64,000 bases of DNA. It comes from Dendrocalamus latiflorus. Its lineage: Eukaryota; Streptophyta; Magnoliopsida; Poales; Poaceae. Position numbers and translations under genes: made by a program. The stretch covers positions 27,299,656-27,363,655 of the forward strand of contig CM029619.1 of the NCBI GenBank assembly GCA_017311315.1, in the 5' to 3' direction. The first letter of the stretch is position 1. Each line of letters begins with the position of its first letter. This document shows positions 53,582 through 64,000 of this stretch, in pieces. The notes under the pieces are model-generated. The model was given only the letters and a program-made list of their open reading frames with translations. It was not told where the DNA came from and ran no database searches.

Positions 53582-54412
53582 ATGCGTTCCTAAGTTTGCA
53601 TACAAATATTTCAAAGAATGGAATACTACTTAATTCTTGTGATGATTTAATCGTCTTTAGGAACCATGGGGAAGAACCACGCAAGCTCAAGTGTAGAAGT
53701 GGAACCGTCAAGCGCAATCCAAGTCCTGTTCACGAGTTCGACTCAGATTCGGCCTTCTTAACTGCGTCTACTTCAAACGGCCATAACTTTTGATCCAGAA
53801 GGTTTCTCGGGGCCCGTGAGTTCTTTGAAAAGCTCTTGGAGTCTACTTTCAGATGGATCTGGTCTCACCTCCAAACTCCATCTGAGCCGATCAAAAACTG
53901 CCAAATAATTCACGTCACTTTTCTAGTCCGAGTCAAAGTGGGCCTTGGGCCTTGTAATCGAGTCATGTTCGGCTTCCAAGTATTTTGGCCGACCCTCCAC
54001 CTCCTGTGTCTCTTAAATAGGTAGCCACACCCTCTTCTAGGGTTTGGGTTTTGATAGACTAAGTTAGCCTTTGCTACTTCGCCTTGTATTCACGCGTGTC
54101 GATGAGACCGTCCGAATACTTGTCTTTGGAACCCTACCATTTTTCTGTTTCAGATTGAAACCTGCATCTTTTATTCGCAATTGAGTTGTTGTTCATCTTG
54201 TTCTTGCCTGTTTTTCGATTGCTTGTAGGAACAAGTACCCTTGTGGTTAGGTTGATTGTGCTTCGACAAGGTCACGAACAACCTCTAGAGTTCGTGTATC
54301 GATCGCTAAGGCGCAACGTCCTTGGATGATTGTAGTCGGGTTGTCAACGTTATCTCTTTCCCCAATCGAATCTACCACTTTCATCGAAAGATCGGGACCG
54401 CTAGTGCTATCA
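53461..54412 (+). repeat. CRM-C 3' LTR
   Basis: 952 bp, TGATGAGGAC...GTGCTATCA. The first 180 bp match the truncated 5' LTR at 51664 with several differences, so the element is clearly older than CRM-A and CRM-B. Confidence 0.8.
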
Positions 54413-55388
54413 CTACCTCACCTCCTCCACCGATGAGATAACTTTCAGGGTTCAATAAATCTGCTAAGCCAAGTTGTAATTTTACAGACTTGTGGTTGTA
54501 CTTCTTTTACACAGGAGGTCATGACAAGATTCAGTCCTTATGGTTATCTAAGCGGTTCTACTACTAACCACACTCTCGTGCACCGCTACACCATACCCCC
54601 GAACCATCTGCCCAGATAGATAAGCAATTTGGGGTTTTTGGAATCATAAAATAATCAAACAAAAATATATCAGTCATTTCCACCATGACTTCCAAACCTA
54701 GTTTCTCATGATTGAAAGTAATGCTTTGGGCATTTTTGGTGCCCCTGAATATCTAAGCAGTACTATGCAATGGCGCATATTTACGAATTTAATTTCGAAA
54801 GTCGTACCATTATAATTTTCACTAAGGTGACAAGGCTCAGATATTCAAGTGTCCAAAATGAGTGTAATACTAGCAAGATCATTAATAGGCATATAACTAG
54901 AAGCTGAAATGTAACATAAATTTGCACATAAAATAACAGCATGCAATTTACTAGTTTAAAACGGAATTAATTTGCCAAAAATGTAGGTTCAACATGATCA
55001 AAGTATTGATTCACCTTGCGCGGTTTACCGCGGGCTTGAGCTCACACAATGCTTTCTCATTCGATGGGCTTGAGCTTCAGGTCTTTATCTTCAGTTCGCT
55101 CTTAATCTCGCTTGATCCCTTGATTCTTCTGGACTCCAATTTCTAATTACGTGCTAAACATCTTACTGTTGTTATTTAGAGAGTTGCCCAGAATCGATCT
55201 CGCACATTTCCAGTACATTGGTACCGCTGCCTCTCGTGCGAAGTTGCTTACACCACTGCCGGATCCCCGCCCAACTTTTCTTCATTTTTTTTCTTTCTTT
55301 CCTCCTTTCCTTTCTTTTCTCTCTCTTTTCTTTTCTTCTTCTTCCTTACCGTGGCTTTCTCTTCCTCTCTTTATTCTCTCCATGCCGA

Positions 55389-57591
55389 CAACGGCCGATG
55401 AACGGCGGAACTCCACTGTAGGCAAAAATGGCGGAACTCCACTATAGGCAGCGCAAACGGCCAATGAACGCCGTTCAGTTATCAAAAGAAAAATAGTGAT
55501 TGCTGAGAGAAGGAAGAGAGAGAGGACTTCAGATTTTTAGGGATGACTGAGGGTGAGGAGGGGCACCCGTGCTCCCTTTTATAGGGGCGGAGGTGAACGG
55601 GAGAGGGCGATCAAACGACGGTGTCAATTCGGGTGACGATTGATTTCTCACATAAATGCACATGAAGGAGGAGAGGAACGGTTGGGAATGGAGGAGTCTT
55701 GAAGAGAGCAAGTGAATGCACTTGATTTCACAAAAATTCATGAAGAAAAACTCAACATTGAAGAGCTCAAAATTGTGTTCATGGCGGCGGCTTTGCACTG
55801 GACGAAACGAACGCCTGGAAGAAGATGAAGCGAGGAGAGAGAAAATAGAAATAAAATAATATATTTTTTCTGAAAAAATAAAATAAAATCAAGAAAATTC
55901 TACAAAAATCCTTGGAAAACGAAAATATCAAATAGAATAATTTCGGATTTAATTGAAGTATATTTTAACCATTTAAAATATTTTTACTTTTAAGATTTAA
56001 TTTAATCCAAATAAATTTAAAAACTCTAAAAATTTGAAAAGAGAATAGAAATAGATAAATAGGAATTTTTGATGAATTTAGAAATTTGAATGGGCTCATT
56101 CGAAATTAAAATGAAGAAATATAAGCTTTTGGAAGTTTGAGAGGAGAGAAAAAGAATAAACTGATTTTCTGGAATTATTTTTGAACTGAAAATTCAAATT
56201 ATGACGTCATCAAGGGAAATGATTTTCAGAGGAATTATTTTTCTGCGGGGAAAAGAATTTATGACGACAGGGTGATGTAAGCAAGGATTTTGATTTTCTG
56301 GCCGAATTATTTTTAGTAGAAAAAGGGTTTTATTCACTGGCAGGTGGAACCAGCTTTTGTGGACTGGGTCCATTTACCGGGGAGAAGGCTGAGGTGGCAC
56401 GCGGCTGGCATAGCGCTTGCGTGGCTCACAGCTGCTGAGGTGGCGCACGGGGACTGAGGGCATCGGCGGATGGTGGTGCTGCTGCGGTCGGCGAGGGGTA
56501 CGCGAGAGGGAGGAGGACACAGGGAGATCAGTGCACCTTGGCGCGGCACTTGGGAACACTCGATGGTGGCCGGCAACGAGGATGCAGGGGCGGCGGAGTG
56601 AGAGCGTTGGCGGCGGGGCTCTTCGGTGGTGGATTAGCTCGGTGGAGGGGTGGGGAATGCACACACGGGCCTGGAGAAGGTGGAGGCGACGAACGGCTGT
56701 CGGTTACATCGAAGTTAAGGTCAGCGCAAAGGCGAGTAAAGAGGGAGGTATGCGGGGTTTAAAGTCGGGAAATGGTGGAGGTTGAATGCGGGAGTAATTA
56801 GGCTTTCAATTGTAGCAAATGCTTGGGCTAACGAGAAGAAACGGCCAAATTTAAGAGCTCGGGCGGAGCATCAATGGCGGCGGTGGAAGGTTGAAGAGGG
56901 CAAGGAGAAAGAAGAAGCTGACAGGCGGGGTTGGGCTGTCGCCAAGAGAGAAAAGAGAGGAGAAAGCGCGGACGGTCGGATGAGCGACGTGGCGCATGGA
57001 GAATATCAGGGCCATCGGATTGAAACGAAGGGGTAAGTGAGATCAAGCGACTGGGATTAGATCGGCTGAGGGCGGAATGAATCAGGGCTTGACACATGTC
57101 AGCCTGAGGAGAGAAATGAATTAAAATTCATTTTTGGTTTTCAGAAATACTAGGAAGCTTTGAAAATACATAGAAAATAGTAAATAAAGTCTAAAAATTC
57201 TAGAACAATTCACAAAAATTCCTGGAGATAGTTTACACTTATGAAAAATATTTTCAACTTAATGTTGGTCTTTTAATTTTTACAAAAATACTTTTTAGCT
57301 TTGAAATTGTTTTTTAAGCCAGAAAAGCACAAAAAATCCTGATAAAAGCCAAATGCTTTAAAATAATTGATTTTAAATAGGCTTTTTATAGAAATTCAAA
57401 ATACTCTTTACTTAACAATGTTTTTTGTATTTTTAGTTAAATTGTTTGTTTTCAAAAAATTTAAAGCTAAAAACAGGCAAATAAAATCTCAGAAATTCAA
57501 GCAACCAAAGAACACTTGATTTTATTTTAAATCAAATAAATTTTTAATTTTTTTTACTAAAAATTTTGAAATAAACAACTTGGTTGTTACA
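55389..57591 (-). mobile_element. Truncated Tekay-like LTR, minus orientation
   Basis: On the minus strand it starts TGTAACAACCAAGTTG (57591), with the AT-rich head, a GC-rich block (56340-57100) and a TATA box (55573-55588) in that order. The R/U5 end is missing: at about 55388 it abuts H's LTR across a deletion of about 550 bp. A 22-bp phrase beginning GGCGGAACTCCACT occurs twice at 55402-55445, next to the junction. No TSD is recoverable. Confidence 0.6.
55573..55588 (-). promoter_or_regulatory. LTR TATA box
   Basis: The minus strand reads CCCCTATAAAAGGGAG, a strong TATA box positioned after the GC-rich U3 of the LTR starting at 57591. Confidence 0.5.
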
Positions 57592-57890
57592 CGCATGTGC
57601 GGCGTTGCTGCCTCGAAGCCAGCTCTACTGCCGCTCGGCTCTCGATAGTGTTGCTGTCGCAGCTCATGTGCTACGCGCGGCTGCCTTGCTCGGCCGCACG
57701 TTGTCGCCGTCGCATGCATGGCTCCGGCCTCACCCTTGGCCGTGCCGCAGCGTGCATGCGCCACAACACGCCGCCTTACCAATGCTCTTTTCTTCTTTCC
57801 CCACGGCCGCGTCGGGCCTTGCCCACTGAATGATAGCCACTGACTCCTTTCTTTCCGTTCGTTCAAACAAACTTGTATGCGCAAACTAGT

Positions 57891-58800
57891 TGTAACATCC
57901 CAGAAATTTGCTTTCTGAAAAATTTAAATTCAAATTAATTATTTTAAAGTATTTGAGTTTTATTTGGATTTGCCCTGAATTTCTGTTTTGAAAAAAACTG
58001 GCTTTGAAAAGTATTTTAAGTAAAACCTAAAAATATTGTTAAATAAAAAGATATTTTGAATTTATATAAAAATCCTAATTCAAATTAATTATTTGGAGTT
58101 ATTTGGCTTTTATTTGATTTCCTGGATTTTCTGGAGATTAAAACCTATTTTTGAAAATAAAAAGTATTTCAAGTATGAAAATTAAATACCAAAATTAGTT
58201 GGAAGTATTTTTATTAAGTCCAAAACTTATCCAGGAACTTCTGTGAATTTTTCTGGAATTTTTGGAATTTATTTCATATTTTTCTGAGGCTAAATGAATT
58301 TCCTGGCAATTTCTGAAAACCTAAAATCAAAAATCAAAAACAAATTCCCCCTCCCCTCTCTCCGGCCGCCACGTGGACGGCCAGATTGTTGCCCACGTCG
58401 CCGGCCGATCCCGCCTCCCCCTCCTCCCCGCTTGCCACGTGTTCGGCCCAGTCCAGATGGCTGCCCCGTGCGCCCCGGCCGAATCTGGCCCGTCCGCCCC
58501 CGCTCCCTCCCTCTCTCTCAGACTGCCCGGTCCCACCCAGCAGCCGCTCCCCTCTCCCGCCTCTCACCCGGCCCCGCCCGACAGCCGCCTTGTCTCTCCT
58601 CTCTCTCTGCGCGCCGGGCCCGCTTGTCAGGGCGTCTCCTTCCCCACGCCGTCTCCTTCCTCCCGCTCGGCCGCGCCATCACCGCCGCCATTTGCGCCGC
58701 CCCCTCGGTCGCCCGATCCCCTTCCTTTCTTCCCCCGCAAGTCGCGCGCTCGCCTCCTTCCCCGATCCCCGCGTTTCCTTCCCTTTCTCACCCCCGCACC
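57891..58800 (+). mobile_element. Start of a Tekay-like LTR, plus orientation
   Basis: TGTAACATCCCAGAAATTTG opens the AT-rich head, followed by a GC-rich block (58350-58800), as in the LTR at 26026. It inserts into H's 5' LTR after CAAACTAGT. The hAT element at 58801 interrupts it and the remainder is outside the window. Frames open in the GC-rich block are not genes. Confidence 0.65.
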
Positions 58801-59040
58801 TAGGGGTGCAATCGGATCGGATATCTCCCGACCGACCGACCGACAGGATAGTTTCGGATAAGATTCGGGCAAAAATCTCGGTAACCGACAGATTTTGTCG
58901 GATACGGTGTCGGAATCGGATAGTAATTGTCGGATTCGGTATCGGATTCGGGAGAGCAGTTTCCGACGGATACGAGAATATCCGGAAATTTCTTCGGTAA
59001 TATCCGACATGTGCAATCGGTAGTATCCGGTAAATCTGAC
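58801..59040. repeat. hAT left terminus and subterminal repeats
   Basis: At least five CGGATA hexamers, plus several CGGATTC and TATCCG variants, within 240 bp of the left end. Confidence 0.7.
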
Positions 59041-59216
59041 CGTGAGTCTGTGACTCCGTCCGTCGGCCCGGGCGCCCGGCCCACTTGCGCTCAGCGCTCA
59101 CCCCGGCAAACCCTAATACCCAGCTCCCGGCTCCGCACCTCTTCCGCAGACCGCACCGCATTGACCCTAACTCTCTAAGTCCCTAACCCTAAGTCCCTAA
59201 CACGGCGGCGGCCTCC

Positions 59217-59470
59217 CTCGTCCGGTCGTCCCTCCATCCAGATCCAGCCGGCACAGGCGCACGGCGGCCTCCCTCCATCTAGCTCCAGCCGGCACAGCGG
59301 CCTCCCGCCATCCAGATCCAGCCGGCACGGGCGCACGGCGGCCTCCCTCCATCCAGATCCAGCCGGCACGGGCGCACGGCGGCCTCCCTCCATCCAGATC
59401 CAGCCAGCAAGGGCGCACGACGGCCTCCCTCCATCCAGATCCAGCCGGCACGGCGGCCTCCCTCGACCCG
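59217..59470. repeat. 41-bp minisatellite in the hAT leader
   Basis: Units of 41 bp (GGCCTCCCTCCATCCAGATC, then CAGCCGGCACGGGCGCACGGC) at 59340 and 59381, with related units on both sides, some shortened to about 30 bp by loss of GGGCGCACGGC. It lies in the probable 5' UTR exon that ends at 59583. Confidence 0.75.
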
Positions 59471-60076
59471 CGAGCCCCCTCTTCCCTCCGGCCTCCAGCG
59501 CGAGCATCCTCCTCGGCCCGTGCCCGGTGCCTCCCCCTCTAGCCTCCGACGCCGTGTGCCGAGTGCCGAGTGCCGACGCCCGGGTATGTAATGTAAAGTT
59601 GTAAACTCTACTACTCTAGTTTTTGATGCCATAGTGCCATACTGCCATGAGTTGATGTCTTGATGAATGATGAGTATTACTGAGCCATGAGCCCATGACC
59701 CATGAGTATTACTGGTAGATGATAATGTTCTGATGCATATGTGTTACTATATGTCACTGCTGTGCTGTATATGTCAACATGTAGTTGCCAACAACACTTT
59801 GAGCCTGTGCTGTTATTCAAGAAATGTGTTGTTATATTACTGAGCCATGAGTATTACTGGTAGATGATAATTGTAAACTATATGTTCTGTCATATATGTC
59901 ACTGCTGTTATATGTCACTGCTGTACTGTGATTCTGTGAATGTTGTTAACTGTTATATATCACTGCTTAACACTGCTGTACTGTGAATTTAGTATGTGTC
60001 ATAATTTAGTAATTGGTATGTGTTCTGATCTGATGCATATGTCACTGCTGTGCTACTGTGCTGTGATTTGAATAGG

Positions 60077-62398
60077 ATGGAAACTGGAAGTGGAAGTGCA
60101 ACTGCTGCCGCAGTTAGTGCAAGCATCAATGCACATAGTATGAATGCAGTGGCAGTGGCACCAATAGGAAGTGATGAAGTGGCAGCAAGTGAACATGAAG
60201 CGGAAATCACTGCGGAAAATGAGCCCCCTGTGAAGAAGCAAAAGAAATCTACCTCTATGGTTTGGCAGTACTTCACAAAGACTTGGGAGACAAAAACTGG
60301 AGCAGATGGCATTGAAGTGAAAGAACTCTGGGCAAAATGCAAGAAGTGTAGTTACAAGGGTCGTGCTGAGACCACAAGGGGTACAAAGGCCTTTTGGAAT
60401 CATGTGGAATACAAGCATTCTGTAAAGCAAGGCCAACTAACAATCAAGCTTGAAAAGAATGATGACAACGCCGTTGTGCAGACATACAGGTATGACCCAG
60501 AAGCTAGCCTAAAAAAGTGGCAATTGGCACTTGTTATGCATGAATATCCCTTTAATATGGTTGAGCATGAGTACTTTGTGGACTTCATTAAGTCATTGCG
60601 TCCTGGGTTTTCATTTAAGTGTCGCACATCCACAAGGAACAATATACTAGAAATGTTCACAGAGGAAAAGGAAAAGTTGTATAATATGTTCAAAACTATG
60701 TCATGTCGCTTTTCTGCTACCATGGATATGTGGACTTCAAATCAAAATAAAGGGTACATGTGTATCATTGTGCACTGGGTAGATGATAACTGGCAGATGC
60801 AGAAAAGGATAATCAAATTCATGCATGTGAAAGGTAGCCATACTGGGACAAATCTAGCCAATGAGTTTGTGAAGGGTGTGATGTACATGAACCTTGAAAA
60901 GAAGTTATTTGCTTTAACTCTAGATAATGCATCATCTAATGACAAATGTGTTAAAGAACTTATTCCAATACTCCATAAGCATGCTCCCTTGATCTGTGAT
61001 GGGGGCTTTTTCCATGTGAGATGCTTATGTCATATTTTAAACCTTGTTGCTCAAGATGGATTAAAAGCAATTGCATCTTCAGTCCAAAATGTTAGAGATA
61101 CTGTTGCAATTGTGAAGAATTCCCCATTGCAGTGGGAGGAATTCCAAAAACGTGCATCTGAATGTGAGTTGGATGTCACTAGAAGTCTTTCATTGGATGT
61201 TACAACAAGGTGGAACTCCACTTTTGATATGTTGAATAACGATGTTTACTTCAAGAAGGCTTTTCAAAGGCTACTGTTCTTGAATGAGAGCAAATATAGA
61301 AGATGTGCTCCAAGTGAAGATGATTGGGATAGGGCAGTGTCTCTAACTAAGTGCTTGCAGAAATTTCGTGATGTAACAAATATCTTTTCTGGACATTCAT
61401 ATCCAACTGCTAATCTCTTTTGGCGGAAATTTTGTGAGATAAAGTTAGCAATTAGAGATTGGGTTTGTGATTGTGATGAAACCATTTCTACTATGGCAAA
61501 ATCAATGGAAGTTAAATATGAGAAGTATTGGGACAAGTCCAATAAAGCTCTTGCCGTTGCATGCTTTCTTGATCCAAGATATAAGCAAAAATTGGTAGAG
61601 TTTTTTTTGAAGAAGATTCATGGTGACACGTATGGGTGGGAAGTGGAATTGAATGATTTCATGGATGTTGTTCACAAATTATTTCAAACTTACAAGTCTA
61701 GCATTTCTGAGGCAAAGGCTACCACTATAGTCTCAGTTGTCGATTCTCAAACATGTGGTGTTGACCAAGAGATTGAAGACTTCTTGTATGATGCTAATGT
61801 GCTAAGCCAAAGTGAGAAAACTGAATTAGAGACATACATGAAAGAACCACTACTTCGGTGGATTGATACTAATGACGCCAAATTTGATATATTGGATTGG
61901 TGGAGGGGTAAACAAGGGACTTTTCCTATTCTATCACGATTAGCCCGTGATGTATTATCTATGCAAGTGTCAACGGTTGCCTCTGAGTCGGCGTTCAGTG
62001 CTGGTGGGCGTGTTGTTGATCCTTTTCGTAGTCGACTAGATCCTGAGGTGGTCGAAGCATTAATTTGTATCAAGGATTGGACTGCTGCGGCCAAAAAAGG
62101 CAATAAAAATTATTGATTCATTTACTTCATATTTTCATATGATTTCCAATTTACTAATTTCCTTCTGCCACAATAAAATGTTAGGTTCCAAGGAGAAGAA
62201 GATTGCATCACTCATGGATGAGTTCGACATGGACATGGTGGCTAACGTTATAGAGCATGAGGTTTTCAAGTTTCTTATCTTACTGTTGGTTGGATTGCTT
62301 GTTGTTGTTCATGTTTATATATACCACTGATATGATTAACTATATCTTTAAAATTTTAATTGTAGGATGAAACCTGGATTGATCCTGACAGTGATTGA
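60077..62398 (+). CDS. hAT transposase (BED finger, RNase H-like, hATC)
   Basis: Proposed exons 60077-62099, 62185-62261 and 62366-62398, encoding 710 residues. BED zinc finger at residues 61-125 (VWQYF; C88, C91, H109, H114). The RNase H-like core has D217 (MDMW), D283 (LDNAS) and E637 (SESAF). The hATC dimerisation region (about 600-672) includes STVASESAFSAGGR and EALICIKDW. The transposase would bind the subterminal CGGATA sites and excise the element. The start follows a good acceptor (TTTGAATAG, 60075); with the donor CGG|GTATGT at 59583 this makes a 492-bp leader intron. Read without splicing, the frame stops at 62116. A GC-AG intron (AAG|GC at 62099, AG at 62184) adds a SKEKKIASLMDEFDMDMVAN tail and then DETWIDPDSD; phases agree at both joins. 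The tail is inference; the core is firm. Confidence 0.85.
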
Positions 62399-63827
62399 TG
62401 GATTGGGGATTGCTTGCTGCTGGCCTGCTGCTACTTGAGTCTCTTGATCTTAATTATGTTGTTTGCTAAATGTTGGACTGCGTATTGTTGTTGGACTGCT
62501 GCGTATTGTTGTTTGCTAAATGTTGGATTGCGTATTGTTGTTATGAGTGCTTGTTGTTACTGCTTTCTGGCTGGCTGACTGCGCATATGTTGGCTGAATG
62601 AGACTCGCTGACTGCTGGTTGAATGACTCGCTGGCTGGCTGGCTGAATGTGCATATATTGTTTCATTATTGATTACTACTTGTTGGTTGTTATTGCTTGC
62701 AGGTTACTGCTTGTTATTGCTTGTTGATTGTGGGAAGCAAGTGTACTTGGGTGAGTTCTTGTTGTGTGAAATTTCTTCTATGATCTATTGAGTATTGATT
62801 CCTTAATTATGTGTGAAAATTTGATAATGAGGGTGTTTTTTTGTAGGTGGCTTTGATACAGCGCAGGTTGCTGCAAGGTTAATATAATTCTGGTTTCTAG
62901 ACATTGTTTTTGTCTTCAAAAGTGAGAGCAATGTGCAAACATATTTAGTGGACCACTGCAAAAATATTTTCTAATTGTAGTTGTTATGCCATACATTTTC
63001 AGTGGAGGCAATACTACATGAATTTACTACTTTTTTAGCATACCAGTCACCAAAGCTTTGGTGTTGTTTTTGGGGACCTAAGCACATTGACAATTTTATG
63101 TAAGCTGAGCATATATTATTTATCATCCTGATGAATCAGCTTATAATAATATATAATTTAATCTATTTGCATTTTGCTGAAACTCTTGACACTGTTGTAG
63201 GTGGACCATTTGCTCTGTATTCACTCTGCAGGCATGCAAAGCTTAAGTAGTTAGGTTTCTTCCAAGTTCCAAATCAATAAGCAGCAGATGAGGAGCTATC
63301 TACATACTACAGAAATGTTGTAGGTGGTTGCTCTCCCCAATATATCATTTTGGTTTGTGTTGGCTGCATGTAATTTATCAAAGTTTACCCTTGAATGCTT
63401 GCAGATGTATACTGCAGTCTGCAGGAATATTTTTACTGTCTTGCTACCGTGGCAAACTTCCTTGTTCATCGCGTGTTAGTGAGCATGCAGGGAATACATC
63501 CCCAAGAGGCAAGAGCTGCTGAGAAAATACAGGGTTTCATTTATTTGTTGAGATTTCTACCAAAGTGATTATTTGTTCTGCTATCTGGGCTTGAACTTTT
63601 GTAAGGCAATTTCAGACTCAGTGAACTAAATAGCTGGGACCGATAGGAGCTGGAGTGTGTGTGGGCATGTTTTTACTGACAGAAATTGTCACATCGTCTG
63701 TTGCTGTCGTATACCAATTTTTGCAAAGCTGCAGTGGTTTTCACCCCCATTTGGGGTGTTGTACTTGTACAAATTCTTTAATATCATTGCGTTACAAGTT
63801 TGTCGTTTTATATTTGTCTTCTCGCGT
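62399..63827 (+). other. Noncoding 3' part of the hAT element
   Basis: T/G-rich sequence with a 50-bp tandem duplication (GTTGTTTGCTAAATGTTGGA units at 62458 and 62508) and imperfect GGCTGACTG/CTGGCTG runs. GT and AG sites could allow further 3' UTR splicing. No second coding region is seen. Confidence 0.4.
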
Positions 63828-63828
63828 G

Positions 63829-64000
63829 TTATCCGATGAAATATGGTTACCGTATCGAATCCGCTCCGTATTCGTTCTGTATCCGTGACCGATATTATCC
63901 GCGTTCGTATTCGTATCCGATACTATCCGTGTCCGACTCCGATTCCGAGAAAAAATATGGTATAGGATACAGGATGAGCAATTACCGACCGTATCCGCTC
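63829..64000. repeat. hAT right subterminal repeats
   Basis: Six or so TATCCG hexamers and related CCGTATC/CGTATTC phrases within 170 bp, the mirror of the CGGATA cluster at 58801-59040. The window ends before the terminus. Confidence 0.7.

Larger units (their letters stand above)
51664..54412 (+). mobile_element. CRM-C: internally deleted CRM-clade element
   Basis: Flanked by CTACC duplications (51659-51663, 54413-54417). The 5' end keeps only the first 175-185 bp of its LTR (TGATGAGGGC...ACTTAAT), then jumps into RNase H coding sequence near 51850. RNase H, integrase, PPT (53448-53460) and a full 3' LTR (53461-54412) follow. LTR tail, gag, protease and RT are gone. The LTR ends GTGCTATCA, unlike CRM-A/B (GTCACATCA), so it is a separate subfamily. 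Confidence 0.8.
14331..57890 (-). mobile_element. Element H: nested Tekay-like LTR retrotransposon, minus orientation
   Basis: A minus-strand element interrupted many times. Its 3' LTR occupies 14331-38786 (own sequence 14331-15013, 23294-25751 and 38094-38786, about 3.8 kb), with a polypyrimidine tract (PPT complement) next to it at 38787-38799. Its internal region is 38787-49743, its PBS complement is at 49725-49739, and its 5' LTR starts at 49744 and runs out at 57890 where another LTR interrupts it. The LTR ends are TGTAACGTCC...GGGTCCAACA and GGGTCTGACA. The native internal region is only about 3.3 kb once CRM-B is removed and holds just a zinc-knuckle relic, so H was probably non-autonomous or heavily deleted. 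It inserted into the old gypsy gag. Confidence 0.65.
49744..57890 (-). repeat. 5' LTR of element H (partial), with nested insertions
   Basis: Own pieces are 49744-50558, 51451-51663, 54418-about 55388 and 57592-57890. They match in order the 3' LTR pieces at 14331-15013, 23294-24545 and 25119-25425. About 550 bp corresponding to 24560-25115 is missing where the LTR at 55389-57591 lies. The remainder is beyond the window, past the LTR that starts at 57891. Confidence 0.65.
58801..64000 (+). mobile_element. hAT transposon, probably autonomous, right end outside the window
   Basis: The left terminus TAGGGGTGCAATCGGATCGG has the TAGGGGTG/CAGGGGTG form of many grass hAT elements; the preceding CCCGCACC (58793-58800) would be one copy of the 8-bp duplication. 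CGGATA motifs crowd 58801-59030, and TATCCG motifs (the same in inverse) crowd 63829-63998, as expected for subterminal transposase-binding sites. The right terminus is just past 64000. Between lie a GC-rich leader with a minisatellite, a leader intron and an intact transposase. Confidence 0.8.

Noticed and set aside
58294..59161. Pro/Ser/Ala-rich and Arg/Gly-rich ORFs crossing 58801
   Set aside because: They cross the boundary between an LTR and the hAT element, so they cannot be one gene, and have no domain.
59163..59206. CCCTAA-like repeats resembling plant telomere sequence
   Set aside because: Only a few interrupted units (CCCTAACTCT, CCCTAACCCTAAG); too short and irregular for an interstitial telomere.

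Overview
The window looks like a transposon-dominated stretch of a grass (Poaceae) chromosome. Plant copper-transporter coding sequence, Tekay/Del-like and CRM-clade Ty3-gypsy elements, hAT and CACTA transposons, and repeated solo LTRs all point that way; I cannot name the species. All coordinates below were read by eye, so ends stated as target-site duplications (TSDs) are firm and the others are approximate.

Left end (1-6.5 kb): a decayed GRF-zinc-finger pseudogene, a short 51-bp tandem array, a non-autonomous hAT element (1958-3742) with a relic of a TTF-type transposase, and a 409-bp GC-cored foldback element. The only convincing host gene follows at 5142-5588: a single-exon COPT/Ctr copper transporter.

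Middle (6.5-57.9 kb): nested LTR retrotransposons. An old minus-strand gypsy element survives as pol (6490-8641) and gag (13744-14330) pieces, split by a 5.1-kb LTR and a 1.34-kb solo LTR. A second minus-strand element with about 3.8-kb LTRs, called H here, inserted into its gag. H runs from 14331 past 57890: 3' LTR 14331-38786, internal region 38787-49743, 5' LTR from 49744. Into H went solo LTRs (15014-23288, 25752-38088, 50559-51445), a CACTA element carrying a Transposase_24-like gene (29409-35002, inside one of those solo LTRs), and three elements with CRM (centromeric retrotransposon) features. CRM-A (15094-20573) is non-autonomous: its pol is replaced by an unrecognised in-frame segment. 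CRM-B (41548-49209) is intact and very young. CRM-C (51664-54412) is internally deleted and decayed.

Right end (57.9-64 kb): the start of another LTR (57891) interrupted by an apparently complete hAT element (58801 to beyond the window). Its transposase keeps BED, DDE and hATC motifs and can be read as three exons.

How the parts may work together: CRM-B encodes every protein needed for mobility and shares its leader, gag, PBS, PPT and U5 end with CRM-A, so CRM-B is a plausible source of enzymes for CRM-A. The number of CRM-type insertions suggests, but does not prove, a centromeric or pericentromeric location.
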